Origin: Phoronis australis
Lineage: Eukaryota > Phoronida > Phoronidae
DNA: 64,000 nucleotides
Assembly (NCBI GenBank): GCA_002633005.1
Contig: NMRA01000415.1
Span: 343,556 to 407,555, forward strand
Direction: 5' to 3'
Positions 47,851-59,680 of the stretch are shown piece by piece. Numbering within the stretch: position 1 is the first letter of the stretch; the number at the start of each line of letters is the position of its first letter. Below the pieces are notes generated by a model. The model had not been told where the DNA came from, did no database searches, and saw only the letters and a program-made list of their open reading frames with translations. A program made the position numbers and the translations under genes.

Positions 47851-49890
47851 GTGAGACTTCACATGAAAAAATTCATGTTATTTCCTATTCCTGTTGTGGC
47901 ACCCCAGCACTATTGAAAAATGACGAAAATGCATCAGAGACGCCATTTTGATAACGACATCTTGTTGCGCAGCACTCGATAATAGCATTATACAAAAAAT
48001 ACCAGAGGAAACATTTCGAAGCAATTGGGCACCGCACACGGCGTGCTTCTCGCGATGTCTATTTGTACAATAAAAATGGCCACCAGAAGGTGCAAAATAT
48101 GTCAAGTATTCGAAAACAGAAACATATCATCGTTTCTTTAATAGACCTGTTTCCATAAAAATCTGTCAAGAAACTTCAGAGAAACAAAGGCAAACCGAAA
48201 AAATGGACTGACCACTTAAGGGGGAAATGCACCTGAAAATTGTCTACGTCTGCTCTCAACTTGATGTGAATACACTTGCTAGATCCTGCAGTAGGTTTAG
48301 AACATACAGCTACAGGCGCAAAAAGCTGCCGCTAGGAGGTGCCAAGTAGTTAGTTTTCATCCTAAACCGTATTCTTTATACATACCAATTTTCACAATCC
48401 TCCATAGAATGGTTTGGTTGACAGAGTAGGGGATGCCAAAACGATCAATTGCAAAAAACGTAAATGGCCACTAGGTGGCGCAAAATGCATCAAATAATTC
48501 CGAAAACAGGAAGATAGCATCATGTAACCAATAAACTGCCACTAGGAGGTGCCACAGTTGCCAGAGTAATCAGAAAATCATAGTCAGGCTTTCTCTTCAT
48601 AGAGCACACAAGTTTTTAAAAACCTCAAAATCAAATTTTTAGTGATAAATATCAAGTTAAACTGATTTCATGGCTCTATTAGACTTTCCAGCCTTCCAAT
48701 GTAGAGTATCTGTGGATCGTTTTAGGCTAGTGCCATCTTGAGGCATGAAATGAGACTGATAGGAGTTCTACCCCTGACAAGGCAACAAATAAACAAAAGA
48801 TCTAATCATATAACTTCTCAGCAGTTCAACTGCAAAGTTGTGTGGATGCACTGGAATTAAGCTGTTGTTAAATGCACAAACTCCGTCTCCCACACGCCCA
48901 CTGCGGACCTTCGTTGCGCCCGTTTCGGAACCGCCTTGGTCCCAGGTATTGAACCGGCCCCTATTTGGATTCGAGGTGTTCTATTTTTTTCTCGTTGGCC
49001 ATTTTTTGCAGACTCAGAGGGAGGTTGGCCAGTTTTGTACTGGCCTTCGTGACGTCAGTCCGTCAGCTCAACGGCCTGGGTGACAGTCCGTCGGCTTAAT
49101 TTCACCCCCTTCGGATTTTGTCGCGTATGTAATTCATCGGGACTGTCGCTGCCATAATCAATGATGCCTCATTAAAAAAATTACTCTTCCTTGAGTAAAC
49201 TAAATTATTTACCAGGGTGTTGGAAAATTGGCGTTCTTCAATTATTCTGATGCTAAAATTGCGATACGCCCTTGGGTCACCTATTGGCCAATTTCCATGT
49301 TCTTCAATCGACTGTGAGGTTGCATACATGTACATGTAATAACATTGGAAGTGGTTTCATGTCGTTACAAGTTTTTACTATTTTAATACAATAAAACCAA
49401 TTTCAGAACAAACTCTCGACAGATATCGCAAAATTTTAGGAAATGGTGTGTACGTGCGCGTGTCACGAGTATGCACTGTTTTCAAAACGACGACAGATTT
49501 TCCTCTATTAAAAAAGGCGGAGCATAAATGTACATAGGGCCTACTGAGGTAGAAAGCCAGTTAGCTGTATGAATACTATAGACCCTATTCACGCCGACAA
49601 GAGGCGCATTCCAAAACGAGGCTCGCTACGATAGCTCTGTTAGCTTATCGGCATAGGAGTCTGTGTTTCAGTCCGTGTTGTTCCCCGAACGGCTAAAAAA
49701 AATACGTACACGCTTCACAATCTCTAAAGACGTTTAGATTCGGAAGCGTTGGGTCGTTGCAATACGCCGACGAAGCAAAAGATGTCCGTGTAAAATAAAT
49801 GTTTTCGAAAAGTTAGATCATATTTTGTCGCATCTCGGTCAGTTGTCAAGCATCATAGCAACGACCAGAGAATGGGCCAGCCAGGTTGTA
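47851..49890. other. Intergenic sequence with CTCF-like motifs
   Basis: No gene supported. It contains the motif cluster at 48,078-48,555. A G/C-richer patch at 48,840-49,100 has two short GACGTCAGTCCGTC / GACAGTCCGTCGGC repeats. Confidence 0.4.
48078..48555 (+). promoter_or_regulatory. Cluster of four CTCF-like motifs
   Basis: CCACCAGAAGGTGC (48,080), CCGCTAGGAGGTGCC (48,329), CCACTAGGTGGCGC (48,468) and CCACTAGGAGGTGCC (48,539), all in one orientation, fit or nearly fit the CTCF core CCASYAGRKGGC. Units 1 and 3 share flanks (GCAAAAT.....AA.TATTC.GAAAACAG), so the cluster arose partly by duplication. Confidence 0.4.
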
Positions 49891-49897
49891 TTTTCAT

Positions 49898-50188
49898 GAC
49901 TACGGATTTAGGGGGTGGGGCACTAAAATTGTATCAGATCCCATTTTTGAGTTCGGGTGCGAATTGCTGACTAGCACACGTGCGCAACCAGGGGGTCTTG
50001 GGGGTGAATAAACAACGCATAGGCGCTGAATGAACCCCGTTTACCGTTTTTTTTTTAGTCAACAGGTCCGCAAACCCAAGAATTCAAGACCCCTGCACCC
50101 CCAGATTTTAGGCTGGGAGCGCGCATCTGCAGAAATGTTGCGTATTCCTGTGCCTGCCCCCTATTTCAAAATCCTGGATCCGCCCCTG
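49898..50188. mobile_element. hAT-like non-autonomous remnant
   Basis: The right end reads ATCCTGGATCCGCCCCTG, inverse of CAGGGGCGGATCCAG, a terminus common among hAT elements. The left end GGATTTAGGGGGTGGGG resembles the same terminus lacking its first bases. TGACTACG at the left and TCACTACG at the right could be an 8-bp target duplication with one mismatch. Confidence 0.5.
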
Positions 50189-51765
50189 TCACTACGGGTT
50201 GAAACATTATAATTTTTTATTCCAAAAAGGACAGAGCCCTCAATCCCTCAAATTTAGGGCCCAATATCGGCCCTATTCCCCTGTCAAAAATATTGAAATA
50301 TCACGCGAAATTCCCCCACGAGGCATAAAAATTCCCCTAGTGAAAAATCTCTGAGTTAACATAACCTGTAACCACACAGGTGACAATTTTTAAGAGCACA
50401 AAAGGCTACTCTAAAATGAGACAGAGGCTATGAGAGCTTGCAACAGGGCGGGGGTGCTATTGATGGTGATCGGGAGGTAGACTGTTCCCGCCCTCACTCG
50501 GCGAAAAAATCGCCTCTCAGTAGGCACTGGCACATTTCCCCTCGGATGAACGAGGTTCCTGCAGAAACATGATAACTATGATTTCATTGTCCAGTTAACT
50601 GAAATTGAATCTAAAACGAGGTTATGTTTTGGACGAACGAATTAGGTGTTTTAATTTTAAAATTCAACTTGGTCCAAATTGATACTTGAAATCTAACACA
50701 TGAAATAGACGTAAGAATTGTTACAACCAAGAAAGCATAATTGATGGTCAAATAATTTTTATTTTCAATTACGAGTCTGTTTTGTTATTTTAATAAAAAT
50801 ATATTTAATAACATCAATTATTCTTTCAGATCAATGACAAATCAACTGTTAGTCACAGGGAGTGCATAGGATCAGATTATGCTTGATTTTAATATTCTTG
50901 ATCAACAAATTAAACCATATGTGACTAATTGCACAATGACAGCCACCACTGTCGAATATGTCTTCAACTCGTCAACAATACGAGCAGATGACCAGGTCCG
51001 CGTAGAAAGTATTTTGATCAACAATTTACAAGAAAAAAGTAACCTTGCATTCAGCATAATACCTAATTCGTAACACTACGATCGCCGCAATTTGGTCATA
51101 CTTTTCATGTTTCGAACCTAGTTTTCCGAAAAAAATTAAACCCTTTCGTCAGACAACTCTTTGACGCCTTAACATGTTCTCTAATGTAATTTTCTACGTC
51201 TATGTGGTTTAATTGTTGACACATTATTAAAATTCAATATCTAGGTTGGACTCGAAAGACCGGCTATTTAACTCACGCAATGTCTACTTTCGCTTTATTT
51301 ATCGCAGTGAGCCTCGCTTTGGATTTTAATGTCCGCCGTGTGAATAGAGTTCTATGGTCAACCATTGGCAGATTTAGGGGGGAGGGCAGGCCCTCCCCCT
51401 TGGCTGCCGCAAAAAATGTCAAACAGCAAGAGCTTAGGAAAATGTTGAGTTTATTAATTAACCCCGGTAATTAAAGTTGTACGGATGGAACAAGATTTAA
51501 ATGTGTGCAGTTTTAGTGTCGGGGGGGGGGGGGGGGNTTAGGCGACCGGAAATGGCACTACGCATTACGACTCCGTTTCCGTCGTCTGCTCCACTGTGCA
51601 ATGAAGAATGTTATTTCATTTTTAAAAAAAAATGGAAATTGAGTCACAAATAAACTTAAGTTTCATGTTATAACTTGAGTTTTTGCGAAAACGTGACCCT
51701 CATGGCGGGAAGGTTTATTTTCTGACTCGAGCTTCAATACGATCAAAAATGGTTGGAATGGACAA
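50189..51765. other. Intergenic sequence with repeat ends
   Basis: A GCAGATTTAGGGGGGAGGGC / GCCCTCCCCCTTGGCTGCC hairpin at about 51,367-51,407 looks like another hAT-type end. A run of 16 G at 51,521-51,536 precedes an undetermined base at 51,537. No gene is supported. Confidence 0.45.
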
Positions 51766-52246
51766 TCAATAACAACACTTGAAAATCAACTCTACAAGCT
51801 GAAGCAAGAAAGTGGCTCTCAAATACACAGATTGAAACCTGATTTGGATGAGCTTGAGGGAAGACATCGTTATTGGTTTAGCAAAAAGAATTGGTGCTAC
51901 CGTTGAGAAGTCTGACATACAATGCAGTCATGGCATAGGTAAAAAATACAAAGGTAATGCCAAGATGAGGTCAATTATAATTAAATTTACGAATTACAAT
52001 GTACGAGCCAAATTCATGAAAAATAAGAAGACACTGAAAACTGAGGCCGGCAAGATTTATATATACACAAACCAGAATCACCAAAAAATGAGTGCAGTTG
52101 TACACGGCTTGTAGAGATCAAAAGGCAAGATTTAAGAGTTGGTGGACATACGTGTATGATGGAAGAATTCATTACAAAAACTGGGCTAAAGAAATCAAAC
52201 CGGCGAGCAGTATGGAAGATTACCCACTTATATACCGTAATCTGCA
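51766..52246 (+). pseudogene. L1/Tx1-like LINE ORF1 remnant
   Basis: A coiled-coil-like stretch (LENQLYKLKQESG...LKPDLDELE) is followed by REDIVI.GLAKRIGATVEKSDI and SHGIGKKYKG...RSIIIKFTNYNVRAKFMKNKK, which is the RRM-type RNA-binding part. It ends with TYVYDGRIHYKNWAKEI and IKPASSMEDYP, the C-terminal domain. This is the order of L1-type ORF1 proteins, which coat the element RNA. At least two frameshifts break it. Confidence 0.75.
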
Positions 52247-53540
52247 CGAAAGACAGTTGAATTTCCTTTTTTCCATTAAGTTGATTAAGTTTTACAGTAA
52301 TTCCAATGTTTCACATTATCCATTTCACTTTCAACTGCTTTTGTAATGCATGTGCAATTTCCAAATTACAAGTGTAGCGTACCATAATTGTCAGGTACTC
52401 GGGACCCTGTTGAGAGACTTCTGTACTTCCGGTAGCCATTACTACAGTGTATGTATATGAGGATTAGCCTGTTTTTCCTTCAAGTTATTACATAGTTGTG
52501 ACCAACAAATCGTCTTCACAGCTAACATATACCTGCAATTCAGGTTATTTACAAGTTCGTGACAACCGTGTCGCTTAGTTTTTATTGTTGTGGCTGTGTT
52601 CTACGTTGTTCTATTTTGGTTTAAGCGTCATAGCTTCATGCTGAGCAATCTATCTGGGGGGCTATTTATGAGAGGGCTCTGTATTGCGTGTAGACACAGA
52701 GTGTAGGCAAACTCATTATTAATGTGTATGATCAGTTTGCTCAGTGCTGGTCTGCCGAAAAGTGCCAGACACATACTATAGAGCCATATCATTTTACTGA
52801 AATGGACTTACCCTTAAATTTCGTTCAACTTGTTTTTATGTGAATTAACCGTGTGGGCAATGTTTCTAAATGTTATTGTAGCCTCATTATCAAAAATACT
52901 GGGAGAATAAGCCTCACCATGAGGATCAGGTTCCGTTTGATTTCTATCCTGTGATGAGAGGAGACAGTGTGGCCTGGTTGATAAGTGGCCGCTTTCATTA
53001 CTCAAGGTCGTGGGTTCGAGTCACACCAGGTCACACTGCTAAACCCTTGAGCCAGGGTTCTAGCTCCTCAGCTCGGTTTTAACCATATATTAATAAAGCA
53101 TAAAAATATTTCCAGGTGATCAGTGCAATGGGCCCACATGCGAGGCCTGCGCACGTCTGGTACAACGTGTATCAGACCGCCTGCAATTATTTGTTTATCC
53201 TTTGATGATGTGGTACTCCGTGAAATCTAAAATGTACTTGTGGGTGTGTTTGTATGTTTTTTCTTTTATTTTGTTTGTATGTGGTGTGAACGGGTCAGGA
53301 TTGTGCCACTATTTTGAGTGTCATTTGATACATATGCATAACAGTTAAAATGATGACATGTGAATTTTAAGGAAACTCAATGAACTGCAGATGACACGGT
53401 CTCCATGAAAAACGAAGATGTTCTCAAATACTTACATGTACATGTAGGAGAAAAACAGCACTCCAATTATTGCCTGCAAGACACAAACTTTACTAAGAAA
53501 GAAGAATATTATATCAATGTTGGGAGATGACTCTTTTTTC
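52247..53540. other. Sequence between LINE ORF1 and ORF2 relics
   Basis: Contains the tRNA-derived SINE head and otherwise unassigned sequence. L1-type elements normally have a short gap between ORFs, so part of this 1.3 kb is likely inserted. Confidence 0.4.
52962..53265 (+). mobile_element. tRNA-derived SINE
   Basis: TGGCCTGGTTG (52,970-52,980) fits an RNA polymerase III A box and GGTTCGAGTC (53,013-53,022) a B box, about 32 bases apart, as in a tRNA-like head. No cloverleaf acceptor stem is complete, so it is not a tRNA gene. The 3' boundary, near a T-rich stretch, is approximate. Confidence 0.5.
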
Positions 53541-53544
53541 AATT

Positions 53545-56500
53545 CAAATACTTCATACTCCGCGGAGTAGCAATCCACTTTAGGAACATGTTTGAGTATA
53601 AATTACATAACATTCGTCACGACTACAACTAATTTTGGGTATTACTATTAATGAGACAAGAATAACGTTAATTCATACGTATTATCCAAATAGGGACTCG
53701 CCGTCTTCTTGAAAGAATAAAACAAGATATTCAAAATATAGAAAATTACTCGGTTATTTGGGCAGGCGATTTTAATCTTGCGCTATAGAAACGCTTAATT
53801 ATCGACACGTTAATTACCCGAAGTCACGGATTAAGTTGATGGAGATTTTTACAGAATTGTGTATTGCTGATATGTGGCGGGAACTATACCCCAATAGTAA
53901 AGAATGCACTTGGGGAGCTGGAAGTAAACGATGCAGACTAAATTTTTTCTAATATCTGAAAATCTTTTCGCCGACATTGACGACTCCATAATAGAATTTG
54001 GTTAGCGGTCCGATCATTCGATGGTAATGTTTTTTTAAAGTGACGTTTCCAGGAGAAGGAAATCATTTTGGAAGTTTAATAACTCTCCTAAGAACTCTGA
54101 ATATATTGCTGCAGTCAAAGATACTACTAAATTAGTTAAACAACAATATATATATGTAAGTAACGACACTCGGGCAGTTGATAATACAAGTAATTCATAT
54201 TTACAAGTGTCAATCATTATAAATGATCAACTTTTTCTTGAAACGTTGTTGATGGAGATTCGCGGCAAAACAGTTTCTTTTGCTACTTACTTTATAAGAA
54301 ATGTGATAGAGCTAAGCAGCATTTTATCAAAGAAATAACCTTGTTGGAAAAAATTCTAAGCTTTGATAGGGAACTATTGGAACAGAAAATAATCGACTTC
54401 CCGAGCTAAGGCAAAATAAGTTTAGAGGTATTATGACTAGGTCGACAGCAAGATGGATTGAAGAGAGTGAAAATGTAAGTGTATGCATTTTTGTGGAAAT
54501 CTGACAATACTAAATTCAATAGTGAAGAAGAGGTTAACCAGGAAACCAAAATTTTATTATGCAAGTCTATACAAATATAGACATTCTAACAATACTGCTT
54601 TAAAATCTCTTCTTGATAAGGTTACTGTCTCCAAACTGAAAGAAAAATTAGGCCTTCTTACATACATGTTTGGAGAAGTCACATAACGCTTGAAAAAATG
54701 AAAAACAACAAGAGCCCAGGCTCTGATGTTTTTTCATTGGAATTTTTGAAATTTTGTTGGGCTGACATTGGACATTTCGTTCTTCGCTCACTTAATACTG
54801 GTTTTGCTGTTGGCCAGTTAACATCAAAACATAAAGAGGGCGTGATTACCAGCAACCCTAAGGGAGCAGATAAAAGTAAACATTATTTGAATAACTGGAG
54901 ACCCATATCCTTACTCAATGTGACGTATAAATTGGCTTCTTCGGCTGTGGTTGAACGGTTGAAATCCGTTTTAGGAAATCTAGTCAATAAGGATCAGACA
55001 GGTTTCGTTTCTGGAAGAAATATGAACGAAAATATCCGCGTGCTATATTATTAAAAATGTTTCACGCCCAGGCAGCCAACAAACCAGGATTGCTTTTACT
55101 GATTGACTTTTAGAAGGCATATGATTCATTGTTGTGGATTATTATTTAAGAAAATTATCTTTCCTCAATTTTGGTGGGTCGATCAGAAGGTGGGCGAAAG
55201 TCTTTTACAGTAATGTTCACTCCTAAGTTGTAGTAAATGGTCACCCATTTTCCTGTTTCAATATTTCGCATGGCTGTAGGCAAGGTAAACATTTGCCTCC
55301 TTGTATTTTCATATTGCGCGAGGAGATTTTGACGTATTTAATCCAGAATAATAAAAAACATTGCTTGTGTAGTTGCACAAAAAAGATTTTTTTGATTTTG
55401 CAACATGCTGATGACACATCCATTACGTTGGATGGGCCGACCTTGTCATTGAATAGCCCAATGAATGGTCTAAATTTGTTTGCTAGTGTCTCCGGTCTCC
55501 AAGTGATTGCGGATAAAACAAAAGCCATATGGTTTGGAAGTAAAATCGGTATTGATGACGTGATTCCTACAAAAGAAAGTCTGTCTTGGACAAAAACAAT
55601 CTTTTAGATTTTTGAGGGTGGATTTTGACACCCAATTGGATAGTATGAAACATAAGAACTTCAATGCAACAATAACTGAGATTATGTCTTTATAAAAATG
55701 AGTCGACGAAATTCAACCCCGTTTGATAGAGTGACTGCAATTAAAGCATTAGCTTTTTCTAAACTTGATTTTTTGTCGCCAAACTTACCAAATCTACCAG
55801 TACAAGTCTTGGGTGAATTGAATACGACATTTTTTAGATTTGTATGGCAGGCTCGTAATGAAAAAATAAACAAACTACTGCCTGTTTAGGACTTGATCAG
55901 GGGGGACTTCAAATGCTTAATATGCATACATGTACTTTCAGCAAAGCGTTAGAACTCCCCATTGCCCGTACATGTAGATATCTTGGAAGCCCGGTGTATA
56001 AAAGTGATGAATTACCTTACTCACTCTAACCTTTCTTAAAGAATTTTGACTCATTTGGAGATGACAATATTAAATGGAATTTAACTCTAATTGGTAATTC
56101 CTACATCCGCGACGTATATGGAAGGATCATATATTTCCAGCAGAAAATAATTGTTGCGTGTAAAGAGGACTTTTTGAATATACCTTTGTGGTTTAATAGT
56201 ATCTTGGCGATCGGAGGCTCAAGTGTTTTTTATAAGCCTTTTTTGTAAAAGGCTAAAGATTTATTAGAGATATGTATACCTCTGACGGCGATTTCGTAAA
56301 GTTGAACCATATGAAAAATGGGTTCGATGTTAAAACCAACTTTGTAGAATATAAGGATGATTTTGTTCTAAGAAGGTTTCAAAAAGCTTATTTCAAAGTA
56401 AATTTTAAAGTGTTAATGTCTGCTATCCGTGCATGCCTTTTAGCAATTACTAACTTACCGGAAAAAACTTGAAGGGTTGTAGACGTATTTGTTCAGTTTT

Positions 56501-57240
56501 TAATGCCGTTAAGAAACCTTCTAAGTCTGAGTGTAACTCGGAAACAGAGTTATGAGATAGTTTAGATTGGAAGAAAATATGGGTATTGCCTTATGAAATT
56601 ACAAAGGATCCGAACATTAGATGGTACAAATTTAGAATGCTACACAGGATTATTGCAACAAATACATGTACCTTTTTAGTCAAAATCCGTGTAAGGAATT
56701 CTAATTAAGTTCCTTTTGTAATATAGCTCCAGAGACGCTGTCACCTGGTACAAGATTTCTGGAACGAATTCGGAAAGCTCCTTCAAAGGTTTCGCATTCA
56801 GCTTCCCAAAATAATGTCTCTCTTGCGAACGTGTTGTTCTTGGACTTTATGAGACTCACGATTTTCGTTTTAACATTTTGCTTCTACTAGCAAAGCAATG
56901 CATTTACAAGGAGAGGTGTCACAAAAATATACCTAATTTTCACAAGTTCGTTACATATACTTATGAGTACTATAAGGGTGAAAAATTAACTGCATATAAA
57001 ATCTTTGTAAATATATAGACGCTGAGGTTAGCCAGTAATGAAATATTTGATTTTTCTAAATAAAAATTTTGTATATGACACCTTTCTCAGCGAAAGGGGA
57101 AAATTTCATTGTTCACGTTAACTCCATGTAGAAGTAGTTTGCTTTATACGAGATACGAGAATGGTGTTTTCTGAGGTTTGTATGCGTCAATAAATGGAAG
57201 TACGTATTTGCTCATTTGTTTTTTGTACTTTTTGTAGATG
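53545..57240 (+). pseudogene. L1/Tx1-like LINE ORF2 remnant
   Basis: The endonuclease part shows RGVAI.FRNMFEYKL and VIWAGDFNLAL (the GDFN motif, about 53,770). The reverse transcriptase shows KSPGSDVFSLEFLKF, NNWRPISLLNVTYKLASS, DQTGFVSGRNMNENIR, a CRQG-like turn and HADDTS at the catalytic box (55,404; YADD expected). It continues with NLFASVSGLQVIADKTKAIW and FDRVTAIKALAFSKLDFL...ELNTTFFRFVW. Beyond 56 kb a decayed C-terminal part (RWYKFRMLHRIIATNT-like) can be followed to about 57 kb. Together with the ORF1 relic upstream it is one long, inactive element, broken by many stops. Confidence 0.85.
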
Positions 57241-59480
57241 ATAATAAATACCTGAAAAAAAAATCAGTTTTTCGTTCGTTCAAATATTAAGCTTTCTGAA
57301 AACTATATTGGTGATCAAAATATTTTTTTTTCAAGTTTTTGGAGTTTGATTATTTTTTGATATTTGATTTTTGGTGTTTTTCAAACGTATAAATCCTTCG
57401 GTTACTCGGCATTTTGTCGTCTGCCTGCGCATCAACCTATTTTGTATTGCTATTAGTATAGTGGTTGTTTTGTCACCATCTTAGCTACCTAAATTTTTTT
57501 AGTTTTCGGTTTAATGTAAGCTAGATTATGCCTCGCATATGTCTATTTTCTACGTCTGTTTCGTACTCTTAGCAATGTATACAGAGTGCACCAAAATCCA
57601 GGGAAATACTAAGGCACTCGCCCAGTCGATTAGATATTTCAAGGACATCACTAAACTATGAGAACCGTTAACATTTCGCGTAATGTGCAGACATTTTAGT
57701 TGAAATTACTTTTGCATCGTGCTTGAGTTTTATCATATGCCTAACTTGTCTCGTAATGGATAAACCAAGGGTTAATTGTACGCGAACTTTTCACTCGGTC
57801 AACTTCTCAACTAGCCTTTTTCAACTGTAGTTTATACCCTGGATTTACCACCAATATTCTCTCTACAGAATAGCATGATATAAACTTTAGATATGTATTT
57901 GGGAAATTTCAGGCAATGACATTGACGATTCCATTGCATTTCACTTTCCAATCAGGTAACCTGTAGTAACATAACATTTAGCCTACATTAAAGATTAAAA
58001 ATTCTGCAATTGGCCAACTCGACCAAGTTTCCAGTAATTAGTATTACAAGCGGCAGCATCACCAACTTGAAGCAATCAGTTATGAATGTATACAAAGAGA
58101 GGAGAAAGTCAATGTAACCAATTGTGTGGCATTCCATCACAGTCCCGTATAACAAGTTCTTTCTGTTGAAATATAGAGTTTCTGGGGTCCTACTCATAAA
58201 AGTGACAAAAAGACAGAAACTCAGTCTTACACTCCCATTTCACGATTGGTGTATGAAGTTTTGGTCAAGTAATTATGAGCGCATCATAGTCAAAAACTAA
58301 TTAATAACGCTTAATCGTCGTGAGAGACCGTCCCGAGTTGGTATGGGTGCAACTCGGGACGGTCTGGGGTCTACAGAAAACCATAGTTCAACTGTGTGTC
58401 TACACCAATGTGATAAACGAGAGGAATTCTACTTGCTGCATCAGCTGCTGGTATGCTTATCTCTTTTATGACACACAATGTGCGACTGGGCAAAGCGTTT
58501 TCAAAATAATGTGGATAAATCAGTGGAGTGTGAAACCACTGAGGTCCCTGTCAAGTCCTCACGGCAATTTTACGTTATGATAACAGTGATCTCAGTAAAA
58601 GCAGTGATGTGTATATTATCAAGTGAGTTACAACTTGGAAGTCCTTACGTAAAGCAAAAGGACAAATTCCTTTCTGAATCTTTTAACAGTCACTTCATGA
58701 AACGGAACCCAGGATTGAATTTCTCAATCGTATATATTTTGTTTTTGAAATAGGCATATCAATTTACAGTAATAAACAAATGCAGCAAAAACGAAACATA
58801 AAATAACTGAGTAAAGAAATTCACGAAATGCTGTTTGCTAAAAGCAATACGGCGCCAGGTTTTGTTCTCGTCTGCTCTCTTCGTGCTACTGTTCACTTAA
58901 AAGTTCCAAACGAAAATTTGTTTCGGGGTCCCATTTCTTCAAGTTACAGTGTGTATGTGCATTGTGCTAAGCCCTAAGATGTAGGTTAGTATACAGTAGG
59001 TTAGTAAATAAACCGTGGCTGCTGAAACATTATTCAAAAAGTTGTTACCGACAGGTGCTCATAGCTTTTGGTGCGACGAGCTGAAGATTGATTCTAGTTA
59101 ATCGCTTTATTAAACTTGACTGTACGTTTACAAGTCTACTCAAGCAGAACGCCCGACGTAATATCTGTTCTACACTACAGGCGTGTTCCAGCTAGTGCTG
59201 CGAAGCTTTGGCTAGTGATGAAGTTCAGAGATTGTTCCAATGACTGCTGAATTTATCACAGTGGAAAATGTTTTGACGATCCTGTTACGAAAGATTGAAT
59301 TTATCAAATATGATTTCATTTACAAAATAGGATATCAGGTAAACACTACTCCCTATCCCGAAGCTACATGTATACTTGTTCGAAGGTTCACTAGTCCGAA
59401 GGTTTACAACTCAAAAAAAATATAAAGTGTCGGACTGAGGTGTAATTTTATACTTTTTGTGATCATTATATTTGAAAAAA
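57241..59480. other. Intergenic sequence
   Basis: No gene supported. It holds the perfect hairpin at 58,326-58,364 and a CCGAAGGTTCACTAG-like word near 59,385 (inverse-related to words at 61,865 and 63,190-63,250). Confidence 0.4.
58326..58364. repeat. Perfect 15-bp hairpin
   Basis: GACCGTCCCGAGTTG and CAACTCGGGACGGTC flank a 9-base loop with no mismatch. Confidence 0.9.
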
Positions 59481-59680
59481 GGGAGTTATATACACAAAAC
59501 GTATCGAGCGAAGCGTACATGAAATAGACGTTATTTCGCGTATCGACCGAGACGGAACATTTATCCCATACTGTATGTATCGACTTCGTGAGTTTCCTTT
59601 GTTTCATTTTATAAATACTTCACCCTGACTGTTTATGTCGCTAATTACAATAATTTGTTGTGTATGTACGTGCGCGTTGT
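59480..59680 (+). repeat. Dispersed repeat, copy near 59.5 kb
   Basis: CGTATCGA(C/G)CGAGAC, TTATCCCATAC, and TTTCATTTTATAAATACTTCACCC recur with similar order and spacing at 61,010-61,210. Confidence 0.5.

Noticed and set aside
51280-51474. 64-codon open frame starting like a signal peptide.
   Set aside because: It runs through a hAT-type hairpin end (GGGGGGAGGGC / GCCCTCCCCC), so the frame is accidental.
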